Part shown: piece after piece, positions 1 through 5,477 of the stretch
Position numbering within the stretch: position 1 is the stretch's first letter
Layout: the number at the start of each line of letters is the position of its first letter
Assembly: GCF_946885725.1 (NCBI RefSeq)
Contig: NZ_CAMPGZ010000234.1
Location: 1-5,591, forward strand
Direction of reading: 5' to 3'
Source of the DNA: an uncultured Nocardioides sp.
Lineage (GTDB): Bacteria > Actinomycetota > Actinomycetes > Propionibacteriales > Nocardioidaceae
DNA length: 5,591 nt
Notes under the pieces: generated by a model
Told to the model about the DNA's origin: nothing
The model's database searches: none
The model's input: only the letters and a program-made list of their open reading frames with translations
Program-made: the position numbers and the translations under genes

Positions 1-18
1 GCCCGGGATCGTCGGCGC

Positions 19-1110
19 ATGGACCTGCCCGTGCTCCTCGCCACCCGTGACGACGCCCTGCTCGGCGACCTGCTCCGGCTCGCCGCGGCCGCCGGTGTCA
101 CCCACGACGTCGCGCACGACCCCGCGTCCGCGCTGCAGTCCTGGTCGTCGGCGTCGCTCGTCCTCGTCGGAGCGGACACCGCCGCCGAGCTCGCACCGCA
201 CCGACCGGTCCGGCACGACCACGTCCATGTCGTCGGCACCGGGCCGCTACCCGACCGGGTCTTCCGCGACGCCGTGGCGGTCGGCGCACGCGACGTGGTC
301 GAGCTGCCGCAGGCCGAGCCCTGGTTGGTCGAGCTGCTTGGTGATGTCGCCGACGGCACCACGACCCTCGCGCGGACGGTTGCAGTCGTGGGTGGCTCCG
401 GCGGCGCCGGCGCCAGCACGTTCGCGGCCGCCCTCGGTCAGGTCGCGGCCCGCGCCGCACCCGCGACGGTCGTCGACCTCGACCCGTGGGGTCCCGGCCT
501 TGTGCGGCTTCTCGGGTATGACGAGGTCGACGGCGTGCGCTGGGACGGCCTGCTCGGCGCTCACGGCCGGCTCGGGTCCCGGGCGCTGCGCGCGGCACTG
601 CCCACCCGCGAGCAGCTGGCGCTCCTCGGCTTCGGCAGCGGAGAGGTGCGACAGCCCGACGACGCCGTCGTGCGCGAGGTCGTCGCGGCCGCGCAACGCA
701 GCTGTGACGTGCTCGTGCTCGACCTGCCCCGGACCGCCGCCGGTCCCTCGCCCTCGGCCGCCGCCCCGGCGCTGGCGCGCTGCGACGCAGCCGTGCTCGT
801 CGCCCACGCGACGGTCTCCGGGGTCGCTTCGGCGGCGCGTGTCGCGGCCCGGCTGAGTCAGCCCCAGCGCGTCGCCGGCGTCGTCGTGCGCACCTCGTCC
901 GGGGCTGTCGACAGCGACCGGGTCGCCGCGGCGCTGGACCTGCCGCTGCTCGCCGACTACCCGTCGCGGCGCCGCGTCGTCGAGCACGTCGACCTCGGGC
1001 TCGGTCCGGTCCCGGTGGGACGACCGCTGCGCGGTCCGCTCGCGGCCGCGGCCCGTGACGCGCTGCTGGCGCTCGGCGTCGACGCCCGTGCACGGCGAGG
1101 CCGGCGATGA
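19..1110 (+). CDS. ssd: Ssd/CpaE-like MRP/ParA-family protein of the actinobacterial Tad locus
   Basis: A 363-residue protein of the actinobacterial CpaE/Ssd family. These are relatives of MinD/ParA ATPases that accompany Tad pilus genes, and the M. tuberculosis member Rv3660c is called septum-site determining protein. The N-terminal ~110 residues look like a degenerate receiver-type domain (LLATRDDALLGDLLRLAAAAG near residues 6-26). The MRP-like domain follows: a P-loop-like stretch GGSGGAGAST (125-134), a second strand VVDLDPWGPGL (151-161), and a Walker B-like CDVLVLDLPR (229-238). Both lysines of a deviant Walker A (KGGxGKT) are absent, so ATP hydrolysis is doubtful; a localisation or scaffold role is inferred. 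The ATG at 19 matches the usual family N-terminus. However, the frame stays open to the window edge and only a weak GGGA lies upstream, so a slightly earlier start cannot be excluded. It overlaps tadA by 4 bases (ATGA), indicating an operon. Confidence 0.9.
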   Translation: MDLPVLLATRDDALLGDLLRLAAAAGVTHDVAHDPASALQSWSSASLVLVGADTAAELAPHRPVRHDHVHVVGTGPLPDRVFRDAVAVGARDVVELPQAEPWLVELLGDVADGTTTLARTVAVVGGSGGAGASTFAAALGQVAARAAPATVVDLDPWGPGLVRLLGYDEVDGVRWDGLLGAHGRLGSRALRAALPTREQLALLGFGSGEVRQPDDAVVREVVAAAQRSCDVLVLDLPRTAAGPSPSAAAPALARCDAAVLVAHATVSGVASAARVAARLSQPQRVAGVVVRTSSGAVDSDRVAAALDLPLLADYPSRRRVVEHVDLGLGPVPVGRPLRGPLAAAARDALLALGVDARARRGRR

Positions 1111-2300
1111 TCGCCTCGACCGGCCCGGCGACTGGTCAGGTCGACGACGCACTCGTCGATGCCGTGCGCGCGCGCCTTGCCCGCGACGGTGCCGACGTCA
1201 GCCCCGCCCGCATCGCCGCCGCCCTCCGCGAGCGCGGCAGCCCCGTCGGCGACGCCGCCGTGCTGGCCGTCCACGACCGGCTCGCCGCCGACGTCCTCGG
1301 CGCCGGTCCCCTCGAGCCGCTGCTGCGCCTCGACGGCGTCACCGACGTGCTGGTCAACGGTCCGGAGACCGTCTACCTCGACCGTGGCGTCGGCCTGGAG
1401 CTGACCGGCGTACGGTTCCCGGACGACACCGCCGTGCGTCGCCTCGCGCAACGGCTCGCGGCGGCAGGTGGGCGGCGGCTCGACGACGCCACGCCCTATG
1501 CCGACCTCCGGCTGCCCGACGGCACCCGGTTCCACGCCGTCCTCGCGCCGCTGGCCCGGCCCGGCACGACGATCTCCCTGCGCGTCCCGCGGCGCCGCGT
1601 CTTCACGTTGGAGGAGCTCGTGGCCGCCGGGTCGCTCGACCCTCCGGCCGCACATCTGCTGCGCCGGATCGTCGCGGCCAGGCTGTCGTTCCTCGTCAGC
1701 GGCGGCACGGGCACCGGCAAGACCACGCTGCTGTCCGCCCTGCTCAGCCTGGTGCCGCCCGACGACCGGATGGTGCTGGTCGAGGACGCGAGCGAGCTCC
1801 GCCCCGACCACCCCCACGTCGTCGGGCTCGAGACTCGACCCGCCAACGTCGAGGGTGCGGGCGAGGTGACGATGCAGGTGCTGGTCCGGCAGGCGCTCCG
1901 CATGCGCCCGGACCGATTGGTGGTCGGCGAGGTGCGCGGGGCCGAAGTAACCGATCTCCTGGCCGCTCTCAACACCGGTCACGAGGGCGGCTGTGGCACC
2001 CTGCACGCCAACTCCGCGTCCGACGTACCCGCCCGCATCGAGGCCCTCGGCATGGCGGCCGGGCTGCCGCAGGCCGCGGTGCACTCCCAGCTCGCCGCCG
2101 CGGTCGACGTCGTCGTGCACCTCGCGCGCGACCGACAGCGTGACGGCCGTCGCGGACTGGCCGAGGTCGCCGTGCTGCGCCGCGACGACGGCGGCAGCGT
2201 CCGCGCCGTTCCTGCCGTGCGCACGGTCGACGGCCGCACCCGCGAAGCCTCCGCGGCCGCGGATCTCCAGGCTCTGCTCGACGAACGGCCGGCGCCATGA
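1107..2300 (+). CDS. tadA: TadA/CpaF-family secretion ATPase
   Basis: A 397-residue hexameric AAA-type secretion ATPase (GspE/VirB11 superfamily, TadA/CpaF branch). It is expected at the cytoplasmic face of the membrane, powering pilin assembly with TadB and TadC. The N-terminal domain (about 1-165) contains the typical VTDVLVNGPETVYLDRG region (78-93) and RLPDGTRFHAVLAP (135-148). The catalytic domain has Walker A SGGTGTGKTT (198-207), an Asp box VLVEDASEL (223-231), Walker B RLVVGEVRG (270-278) and a His box HEGGCGTLHAN (292-302, His292 and His300). All look intact, so it should be active. Length is normal for the short actinobacterial form, which has no FHA or other extra domain. The start at 1107 overlaps the ssd stop (ATGA) and has GAGG six bases upstream. 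Its own stop overlaps tadB in the same way. The family assignment is secure; whether the machine makes a pilus or secretes short pseudopili is not shown by sequence. Confidence 0.97.
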   Translation: MIASTGPATGQVDDALVDAVRARLARDGADVSPARIAAALRERGSPVGDAAVLAVHDRLAADVLGAGPLEPLLRLDGVTDVLVNGPETVYLDRGVGLELTGVRFPDDTAVRRLAQRLAAAGGRRLDDATPYADLRLPDGTRFHAVLAPLARPGTTISLRVPRRRVFTLEELVAAGSLDPPAAHLLRRIVAARLSFLVSGGTGTGKTTLLSALLSLVPPDDRMVLVEDASELRPDHPHVVGLETRPANVEGAGEVTMQVLVRQALRMRPDRLVVGEVRGAEVTDLLAALNTGHEGGCGTLHANSASDVPARIEALGMAAGLPQAAVHSQLAAAVDVVVHLARDRQRDGRRGLAEVAVLRRDDGGSVRAVPAVRTVDGRTREASAAADLQALLDERPAP

Positions 2301-3094
2301 CCGTCACGCCGGGCCTCGTCGCGGCGGTGTCCGCCGCGGTCGCGGTCGCTCTCCTGGTCCCCGTGCGGCTCGGACCCGACGACCTTCCGCGCGGAGCACG
2401 GTCGCGAGCGTCGCCCCGGCTGCTCCTTCCGCTCGCCGGCGCCACCGGTGTCGGCGCGGCAGTCGTGCTCCTCGACGGCAGCAGGCTGGTCGCCGGACTG
2501 GCCGGGGTGCTCGCCTGTGCGGGCGTCGTCCGGTCGGTGCGCCAACGCCGGGCCGCCCGCACGCGTGCACGACTTCGCGCCCTGGTCGTCGAGGTCGGTG
2601 AGGCCATGGTCGGGGAGCTCCGCGCCGGCCGACCACAGCTGCACGCCCTGGGTCGCGCGGGCGAGGTGTGGCCCGAGCTCGGACCGGTCGTGGCCGCCGC
2701 TCGCCTCGGCTCCGACGTACCTGAGGCGCTCCGCAGCGTCGCGCGCCGACCCGGGGCCGAGGGGCTCGCTGACCTGGCCGCCGCGTGGCGGGTCTCGACC
2801 GGCTCTGGTGCCGCACTGGCCTCGTCCCTGGCGCAGGTGGTCGCGTCGGCGCGCGCGCGTGAGCACGCGTCTTCCCTCGTCGCCGGCGAGCTCGCGTCCG
2901 CGCGGGCCACGGCGCGGCTGGTCGCCTTGCTGCCCCTCGGCACGCTCGCGATGGCCTCGGGACTCGGAGCCTCGCCCTGGTCGTTCCTGGTGGACAGTCC
3001 GGTAGGGGCGGCCTGTCTCCTGGCCGGAGTCGGCCTCGTCGTCGGTGGGCTCGCCTGGATCGACCGCATCGCCGGCTCGGTGGAGGGGAGATGA
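2297..3094 (+). CDS. tadB: TadB-like inner-membrane platform protein (T2SSF domain)
   Basis: A 265-residue integral membrane protein of the GspF/T2SSF family in the TadB position. It should form part of the inner-membrane platform that couples TadA to pilin extrusion. Hydrophobic segments lie at about residues 5-22, 42-60 and 64-79 (N-terminal) and at about 208-225 and 235-254 (C-terminal). The cytoplasmic T2SSF domain spans roughly 93-205. It carries the family-like stretches VVEVGEAMVGELRAGRP (97-113), WRVSTGSGAALASSLAQ (164-180) and ELASARATARLVALLP (198-213). The start overlaps the tadA stop (ATGA) and has no good Shine-Dalgarno, so translation is probably coupled to tadA. TadB and TadC are hard to tell apart by sequence; I assign them by order and by the larger cytoplasmic domain here. 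Confidence 0.9.
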   Translation: MTVTPGLVAAVSAAVAVALLVPVRLGPDDLPRGARSRASPRLLLPLAGATGVGAAVVLLDGSRLVAGLAGVLACAGVVRSVRQRRAARTRARLRALVVEVGEAMVGELRAGRPQLHALGRAGEVWPELGPVVAAARLGSDVPEALRSVARRPGAEGLADLAAAWRVSTGSGAALASSLAQVVASARAREHASSLVAGELASARATARLVALLPLGTLAMASGLGASPWSFLVDSPVGAACLLAGVGLVVGGLAWIDRIAGSVEGR

Positions 3095-3837
3095 CCTCCG
3101 CCGTAGCCATCGTCGCGTCCGCCCTCGCGGCGGCTGCGGTGCTGCTCGCGTGGCCGCGCGGTCCGGCTCTCCCCTCGACGGCTCGCGCGGGTCCGCGGTC
3201 GGCCGGTGGAACGGACGGAGCCGGGAGGGATCGCGCCGGCCGGAGGCTGCCCGTTCTCGGCGGTGTCACCGCCGGGCTGGGTGCGGCCCTGTTCGTCGGC
3301 GGCCCGGTCGGGCTCGTCGCCGGTGCGGTCGCGGGCGTCGCGGTAGCCGTGTGGCTGCGACGACTCGAGCCGGCCTCGGTCCGACGCCGTCGGGAGGCGA
3401 TCGACGAGGCCCTGCCGCTGGCCGTGGACCTGCTCGCGTCCTGTCTCGCCGCGGGCCAGGCTCCGGCCGTCGCGCTCCAACAGGTCACGGACGTCGTCGA
3501 CCACCCCCTGCGCGACGAGCTCCAGGAGGTCGCGACGCGACTCCGGCTCGGCGCGGACCCGATCCGGGTGTGGCGCGACGTCGCGGCCCATCCGCAGCTC
3601 GGGAGCTGGGGCCGCACGGTGCTCCGCGCGGTCGACAGCGGCGCCTCGGTCGCCGACGCGATGGCGGCGCACGCCGACGACCTGCGGCAGGCGTCCCGCA
3701 GCCGGGTCGAGGCCCGGGCGCGGGCGGTCGGAGTCCGTGCCGCGTTGCCGCTCGGAGTCTGCCTGCTGCCGGCGTTCGTGCTGCTCGGCGTGGTTCCTCT
3801 GGTGGCGGGATCGCTGTCGGTGGTGACCCTCCCGTGA
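3091..3837 (+). CDS. tadC: TadC-like inner-membrane platform protein (T2SSF domain)
   Basis: A 248-residue membrane protein, second T2SSF-family platform component of the Tad machine and presumed partner of TadB. There is a hydrophobic N-terminal helix (about 4-20), then a Gly/Arg/Ala-rich linker (22-52). A hydrophobic pair follows (about 56-88), then the cytoplasmic T2SSF core from LPLAVDLLASCLAAGQAP (108-125) through LRLGADPIRVWRDVA (151-165). The C-terminal membrane part is ARAVGVRAALPLGVCLLPAF (210-229) followed by LLGVVPLVAG. The Ala-Gly-Gln 'AAGQAP' and 'LGADP..VW' patterns are typical of actinobacterial TadC. The ATG at 3091 overlaps the tadB stop (ATGA) and has GGAGG at 3082-3086, four bases upstream of it. 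It is the last gene of the tightly coupled machinery block; a 143-base gap follows before the pilin gene. Confidence 0.9.
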   Translation: MTSAVAIVASALAAAAVLLAWPRGPALPSTARAGPRSAGGTDGAGRDRAGRRLPVLGGVTAGLGAALFVGGPVGLVAGAVAGVAVAVWLRRLEPASVRRRREAIDEALPLAVDLLASCLAAGQAPAVALQQVTDVVDHPLRDELQEVATRLRLGADPIRVWRDVAAHPQLGSWGRTVLRAVDSGASVADAMAAHADDLRQASRSRVEARARAVGVRAALPLGVCLLPAFVLLGVVPLVAGSLSVVTLP

Positions 3838-3980
3838 GCCGGAACCCGTCCCCAGTGCGGCCCGTGGCGACCCCGTCCCCAGCCGCCGAGCACGCCGGCC
3901 CACGCCGTCCTTCCCGCGACCAGAGTCGACCTCACACCCACTGCCCGCGCCACCCGGCCGGGCTCATCGAGGAGGTATTC
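3838..3980 (+). other. Intergenic gap between tadC and the pilin gene, C-rich leader
   Basis: This is the only sizeable gap in the + strand cluster. The + strand is strongly C-rich and T-poor. It contains an exact 11-base direct repeat, CCCGTCCCCAG, at 3845-3855 and 3872-3882 (27-base period). It also has a 10-bp palindrome, CCCGGCCGGG, at 3953-3962, about 20 bases before the pilin start. I see no convincing -35/-10 pair. The gap could be an untranslated leader that lets the pilin mRNA be made or processed separately from the machinery genes, but that is inference. The reading frame of the downstream gene is open through the whole gap, a common effect of high GC content. No start codon there is supported by a ribosome-binding site as good as the one at 3969-3976. 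Confidence 0.6.
3969..3976 (+). promoter_or_regulatory. Strong Shine-Dalgarno of the DUF4244 pilin gene
   Basis: GAGGAGGT at 3969-3976 is almost fully complementary to the 16S rRNA 3' end and lies 4 bases before the ATG at 3981. It is the strongest ribosome-binding site in the window. It fixes the start of the small pilin gene and suggests much higher translation of it than of the machinery genes, several of which rely on ATGA coupling with weak or no Shine-Dalgarno. Confidence 0.85.
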
Positions 3981-4193
3981 ATGACCCACGCACCCGTCGC
4001 GCGCCTGCGTCGCCGAGTCGCCCGACTCACCCGTCTCGACGAGCGCGGTGTCGCCACCGCCGAGTACGCCGTCGCCACGGCTGCCGGCTGCGGCCTCGCC
4101 GCTGTGCTCATCAAGCTGCTCACCAGCGACTGGGGCGAGAAGCTGCTGAAGATGCTGTTCGAGCTGATCCTCAAGGTCATCGGACTCCCCTGA
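3981..4193 (+). CDS. DUF4244 small Flp-type pilin
   Basis: A 70-residue protein that I recognise as a DUF4244 member, the actinobacterial stand-in for the Flp pilin (same position as Rv3656c in M. tuberculosis). A basic N-terminal leader (residues 1-22, many Arg) ends in DERG. The segment VATAEYAVATAAGCGLAAVL then begins right after Gly23. Cleavage after Gly23 would put Glu at mature position +5 and Tyr at +6, the classic Flp G-xxxxEY prepilin signature, and would leave a 47-residue mature peptide of normal Flp size. The hydrophobic helix covers about 29-47. It is followed by TSDWGEKLLKMLFEL and a second hydrophobic stretch to the C-terminus. The start is set by GAGGAGGT four bases upstream; the TGA stop shares its A with the next gene's ATG (TGATG). 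It is probably the major subunit and substrate of TadA/B/C. The processing peptidase is not encoded here. Confidence 0.92.
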   Translation: MTHAPVARLRRRVARLTRLDERGVATAEYAVATAAGCGLAAVLIKLLTSDWGEKLLKMLFELILKVIGLP

Positions 4194-4639
4194 TGCGGCA
4201 CGCCACGAGGCCCGGGTCGGGGGTGCGCGCACCGCGCACCCCCGACCCGGGGCGCACGACGCGGGTTTCCCGCACCGAGGCTCGCCGCGCCCGGACCGAG
4301 CGTGGTGCCGTCACCGCCGAGGCCGTGATGGTGATGCCGGTCCTCGCCGCGCTGACGGTCGCGCTGGTGTGGCTGCTGGCGCTGGCCGCCGCACAGGTCC
4401 GCACCGTGGACGCGGCTCGGGAGGTCGCCCGCGCCCTGGCGCGCGACGAGCCTCAGGGCAACGCCCTCGCGCTGGGCGAACGTGTCGCGCCGGACGGTGC
4501 CGACTTCGACGTCCGCGGCGGAGACAGTGACGTCACCGTCGTGGTCAGGGCCGACGTCGGCGGTCCGGGAGGACTGCTGGCGTTCCTGCCCCACGTCACG
4601 GTCCGTGCCGAGGCGGTCGCCGCCAAGGAGCAGCAGTGA
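4193..4639 (+). CDS. TadE-like minor pilin / pseudopilin
   Basis: A 148-residue TadE-family protein (position of Rv3655c). After a long basic, Pro/Arg/Thr-rich leader (1-37) comes ERG-AVTAEAVMVMPVLAALTV. Cleavage after Gly38 would give Glu at +5, a prepilin-like site, followed by one membrane helix (about 45-68). The stretch AQVRTVDAAREVARALARDEP (67-87) is characteristic of TadE proteins. The rest is a small soluble domain, probably outside the membrane, with no cysteine. The ATG at 4193 overlaps the pilin stop by one base and has no close Shine-Dalgarno, so re-initiation is likely. The only other in-frame start before the helix is GTG at 4223, which lies inside a strong hairpin. The leader residues PGSGVRAPRTPDPG (7-20) are encoded by that hairpin and are probably not conserved, so the true N-terminus is uncertain. 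It probably acts as a minor subunit in pilus assembly or anchoring. Confidence 0.88.
   Translation: MRHATRPGSGVRAPRTPDPGRTTRVSRTEARRARTERGAVTAEAVMVMPVLAALTVALVWLLALAAAQVRTVDAAREVARALARDEPQGNALALGERVAPDGADFDVRGGDSDVTVVVRADVGGPGGLLAFLPHVTVRAEAVAAKEQQ
4211..4251 (+). terminator. 19-bp perfect hairpin behind the pilin gene (candidate attenuator or mRNA-end stabiliser)
   Basis: Left arm CCCGGGTCGGGGGTGCGCG (4211-4229) pairs base for base with the right arm at 4233-4251, leaving a loop of only three bases (4230-4232). It starts 18 bases after the pilin stop codon. A second small inverted repeat, GCGGG-TTT-CCCGC, follows at 4261-4273. There is no T-tract, so it is not a classic intrinsic terminator. 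It could slow or partly stop transcription, or protect the pilin mRNA 3' end, lowering output of the downstream genes. It lies inside the 5' coding part of the tadE-like gene. The structure is seen directly; the function is inferred. Confidence 0.55.
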
Positions 4640-5013
4640 GCACGGGGCGGGCACCGCGACGAACGAGACGGCCGGACGAGCGCGGCAGCGCCGTCTGGGT
4701 CGTGCCCTTCGTCGGGGTGCTCGTCCTGATGGCGCTCGCGCTGGCGTTCCAGGGCGGCCTCCTGGTCGCGCAGCGCCGGGTCCAGGCCGCGGCCGACCTC
4801 GCCGCTCTCGCCGGGGCCGTCGCGCTGCAGCGCGGTCATGACGGCTGCGACGCCGCGAGCAGGATGGCGGCGCGCAACGGTGCCTCATTGGACCGCTGCC
4901 GGGTCGACGACCGCGGCGTGCTCGTCACGCTCGCGAGGGCCGGCCCCGTGCTGTGGGGGCGATCGGTCGAGGTTCGTGCCGCGGCGCGAGCGGGTCCTGC
5001 TCAGACGCCCTGA
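4636..5013 (+). CDS. Second TadE/TadG-like protein (Rv3654c type)
   Basis: A 125-residue single-pass protein of the type annotated as 'helicase/secretion neighbourhood TadE-like', in the position of Rv3654c. A short basic leader (1-16) ends in DERG, and the hydrophobic helix SAVWVVPFVGVLVLMALALA (18-37) follows. Next comes QRRVQAAADLAALAGA (46-61), the hallmark of Tad/TadG-like proteins. Cys71 and Cys88 frame an Ala/Asn-rich segment (CDAASRMAARNG ... DRC) and could form a disulphide outside the membrane. Position +5 after Gly17 is Val, not Glu, so it may not be processed like a normal prepilin. The GTG start at 4636 overlaps the tadE-like stop (GTGA) and has AAGGAG at 4625-4630, five bases upstream. 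Its 3' end overlaps the opposite-strand membrane protein gene by 13 bases. It is probably a minor or anchoring component; no direct function is evident. Confidence 0.88.
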   Translation: MSTGRAPRRTRRPDERGSAVWVVPFVGVLVLMALALAFQGGLLVAQRRVQAAADLAALAGAVALQRGHDGCDAASRMAARNGASLDRCRVDDRGVLVTLARAGPVLWGRSVEVRAAARAGPAQTP

Positions 5014-5477
5014 CGGTGCTGGCCGGGTTCGGTCGTCGGCCCCGTCGAGGGCTCGTCCGTCGACGCGGCCGGGGTCTCCCGGGTCGGCCGGCCGGCGGTC
5101 TCGCCCGTCGTCGCCGCGGTCGTCGTGGTCGCCGGGTCCGAGTCGGGCGCCGTCGTGGCGGCAGCAGTGTCGCCGGCTCGTTGCTCCACTGCGGTCTCCC
5201 CGGCAGGCGTGGCGCGCTCGGCCTTCTCACGCTGCAGACGGGCGAGCTCCTTGCGCTCCTTGCGGCGCTGCGAGGCCCGGCGGGCGCCGCTTCGCATGAG
5301 AGCCAGTCCGGCGACGAGCAGCAGCAAGGTGAGAGCGCCGAGGAGGTAGATCAGCAACGTGCTCATCGTGACGTCGAAGACGCCGCTGTCGAACGTGACG
5401 GTTTGCGACCCGGTCGTCAGGAAGGCGACGAGCAGGCCGACCGCGAGGAGGATCAGGATGAGTCCGAGCACCAGCAT
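5001..5477 (-). CDS. LapA-like two-TM membrane protein with coiled-coil-like stretch and Thr/Ala-rich tail
   Basis: A 158-residue membrane protein on the opposite strand. It has a hydrophobic helix at 1-20, a short loop (TGSQTVTFDSGVFDVTM, 22-38), and a second helix at about 40-61. A very basic, probably helical stretch RSGARRASQRRKERKELARL (62-81) continues to about 88. A low-complexity tail rich in Thr, Ala, Glu, Asp and Pro (89-158) ends the protein. The layout of two helices then a charged coiled coil resembles LapA/DUF1049-type small membrane proteins, which are common in Actinobacteria; their role there is poorly known. The ATG at 5477 (reading leftward) is supported by AAGGGG at 5490-5485, seven bases upstream. 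It is probably not part of the pilus operon: it faces it and overlaps its last gene by 13 bases (5001-5013). The assignment is by architecture only, so the gene is more certain than the family. Confidence 0.82.
   Translation of the reverse strand: MLVLGLILILLAVGLLVAFLTTGSQTVTFDSGVFDVTMSTLLIYLLGALTLLLLVAGLALMRSGARRASQRRKERKELARLQREKAERATPAGETAVEQRAGDTAAATTAPDSDPATTTTAATTGETAGRPTRETPAASTDEPSTGPTTEPGQHRQGV

Noticed and set aside
403..414. 12-bp palindrome GGCGCCGGCGCC
   Set aside because: It encodes the Gly/Ala residues of the P-loop in ssd; codon choice in GC-rich DNA explains it.
3045..3980. Open frame running from inside tadB through tadC and the gap into the pilin frame
   Set aside because: The upstream part is Arg/Gly-rich shadow translation of tadC. 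The strong ribosome-binding site at 3969-3976 and the pilin leader fix the start at 3981.
1969..4232. Two very long minus-strand open frames (about 640 codons each) opposite tadB, tadC and the pilin gene
   Set aside because: They are Arg/Ser/Pro/Thr-rich and without recognisable domains, and lie antisense to genes with clear family motifs. Such frames are expected at this GC content.
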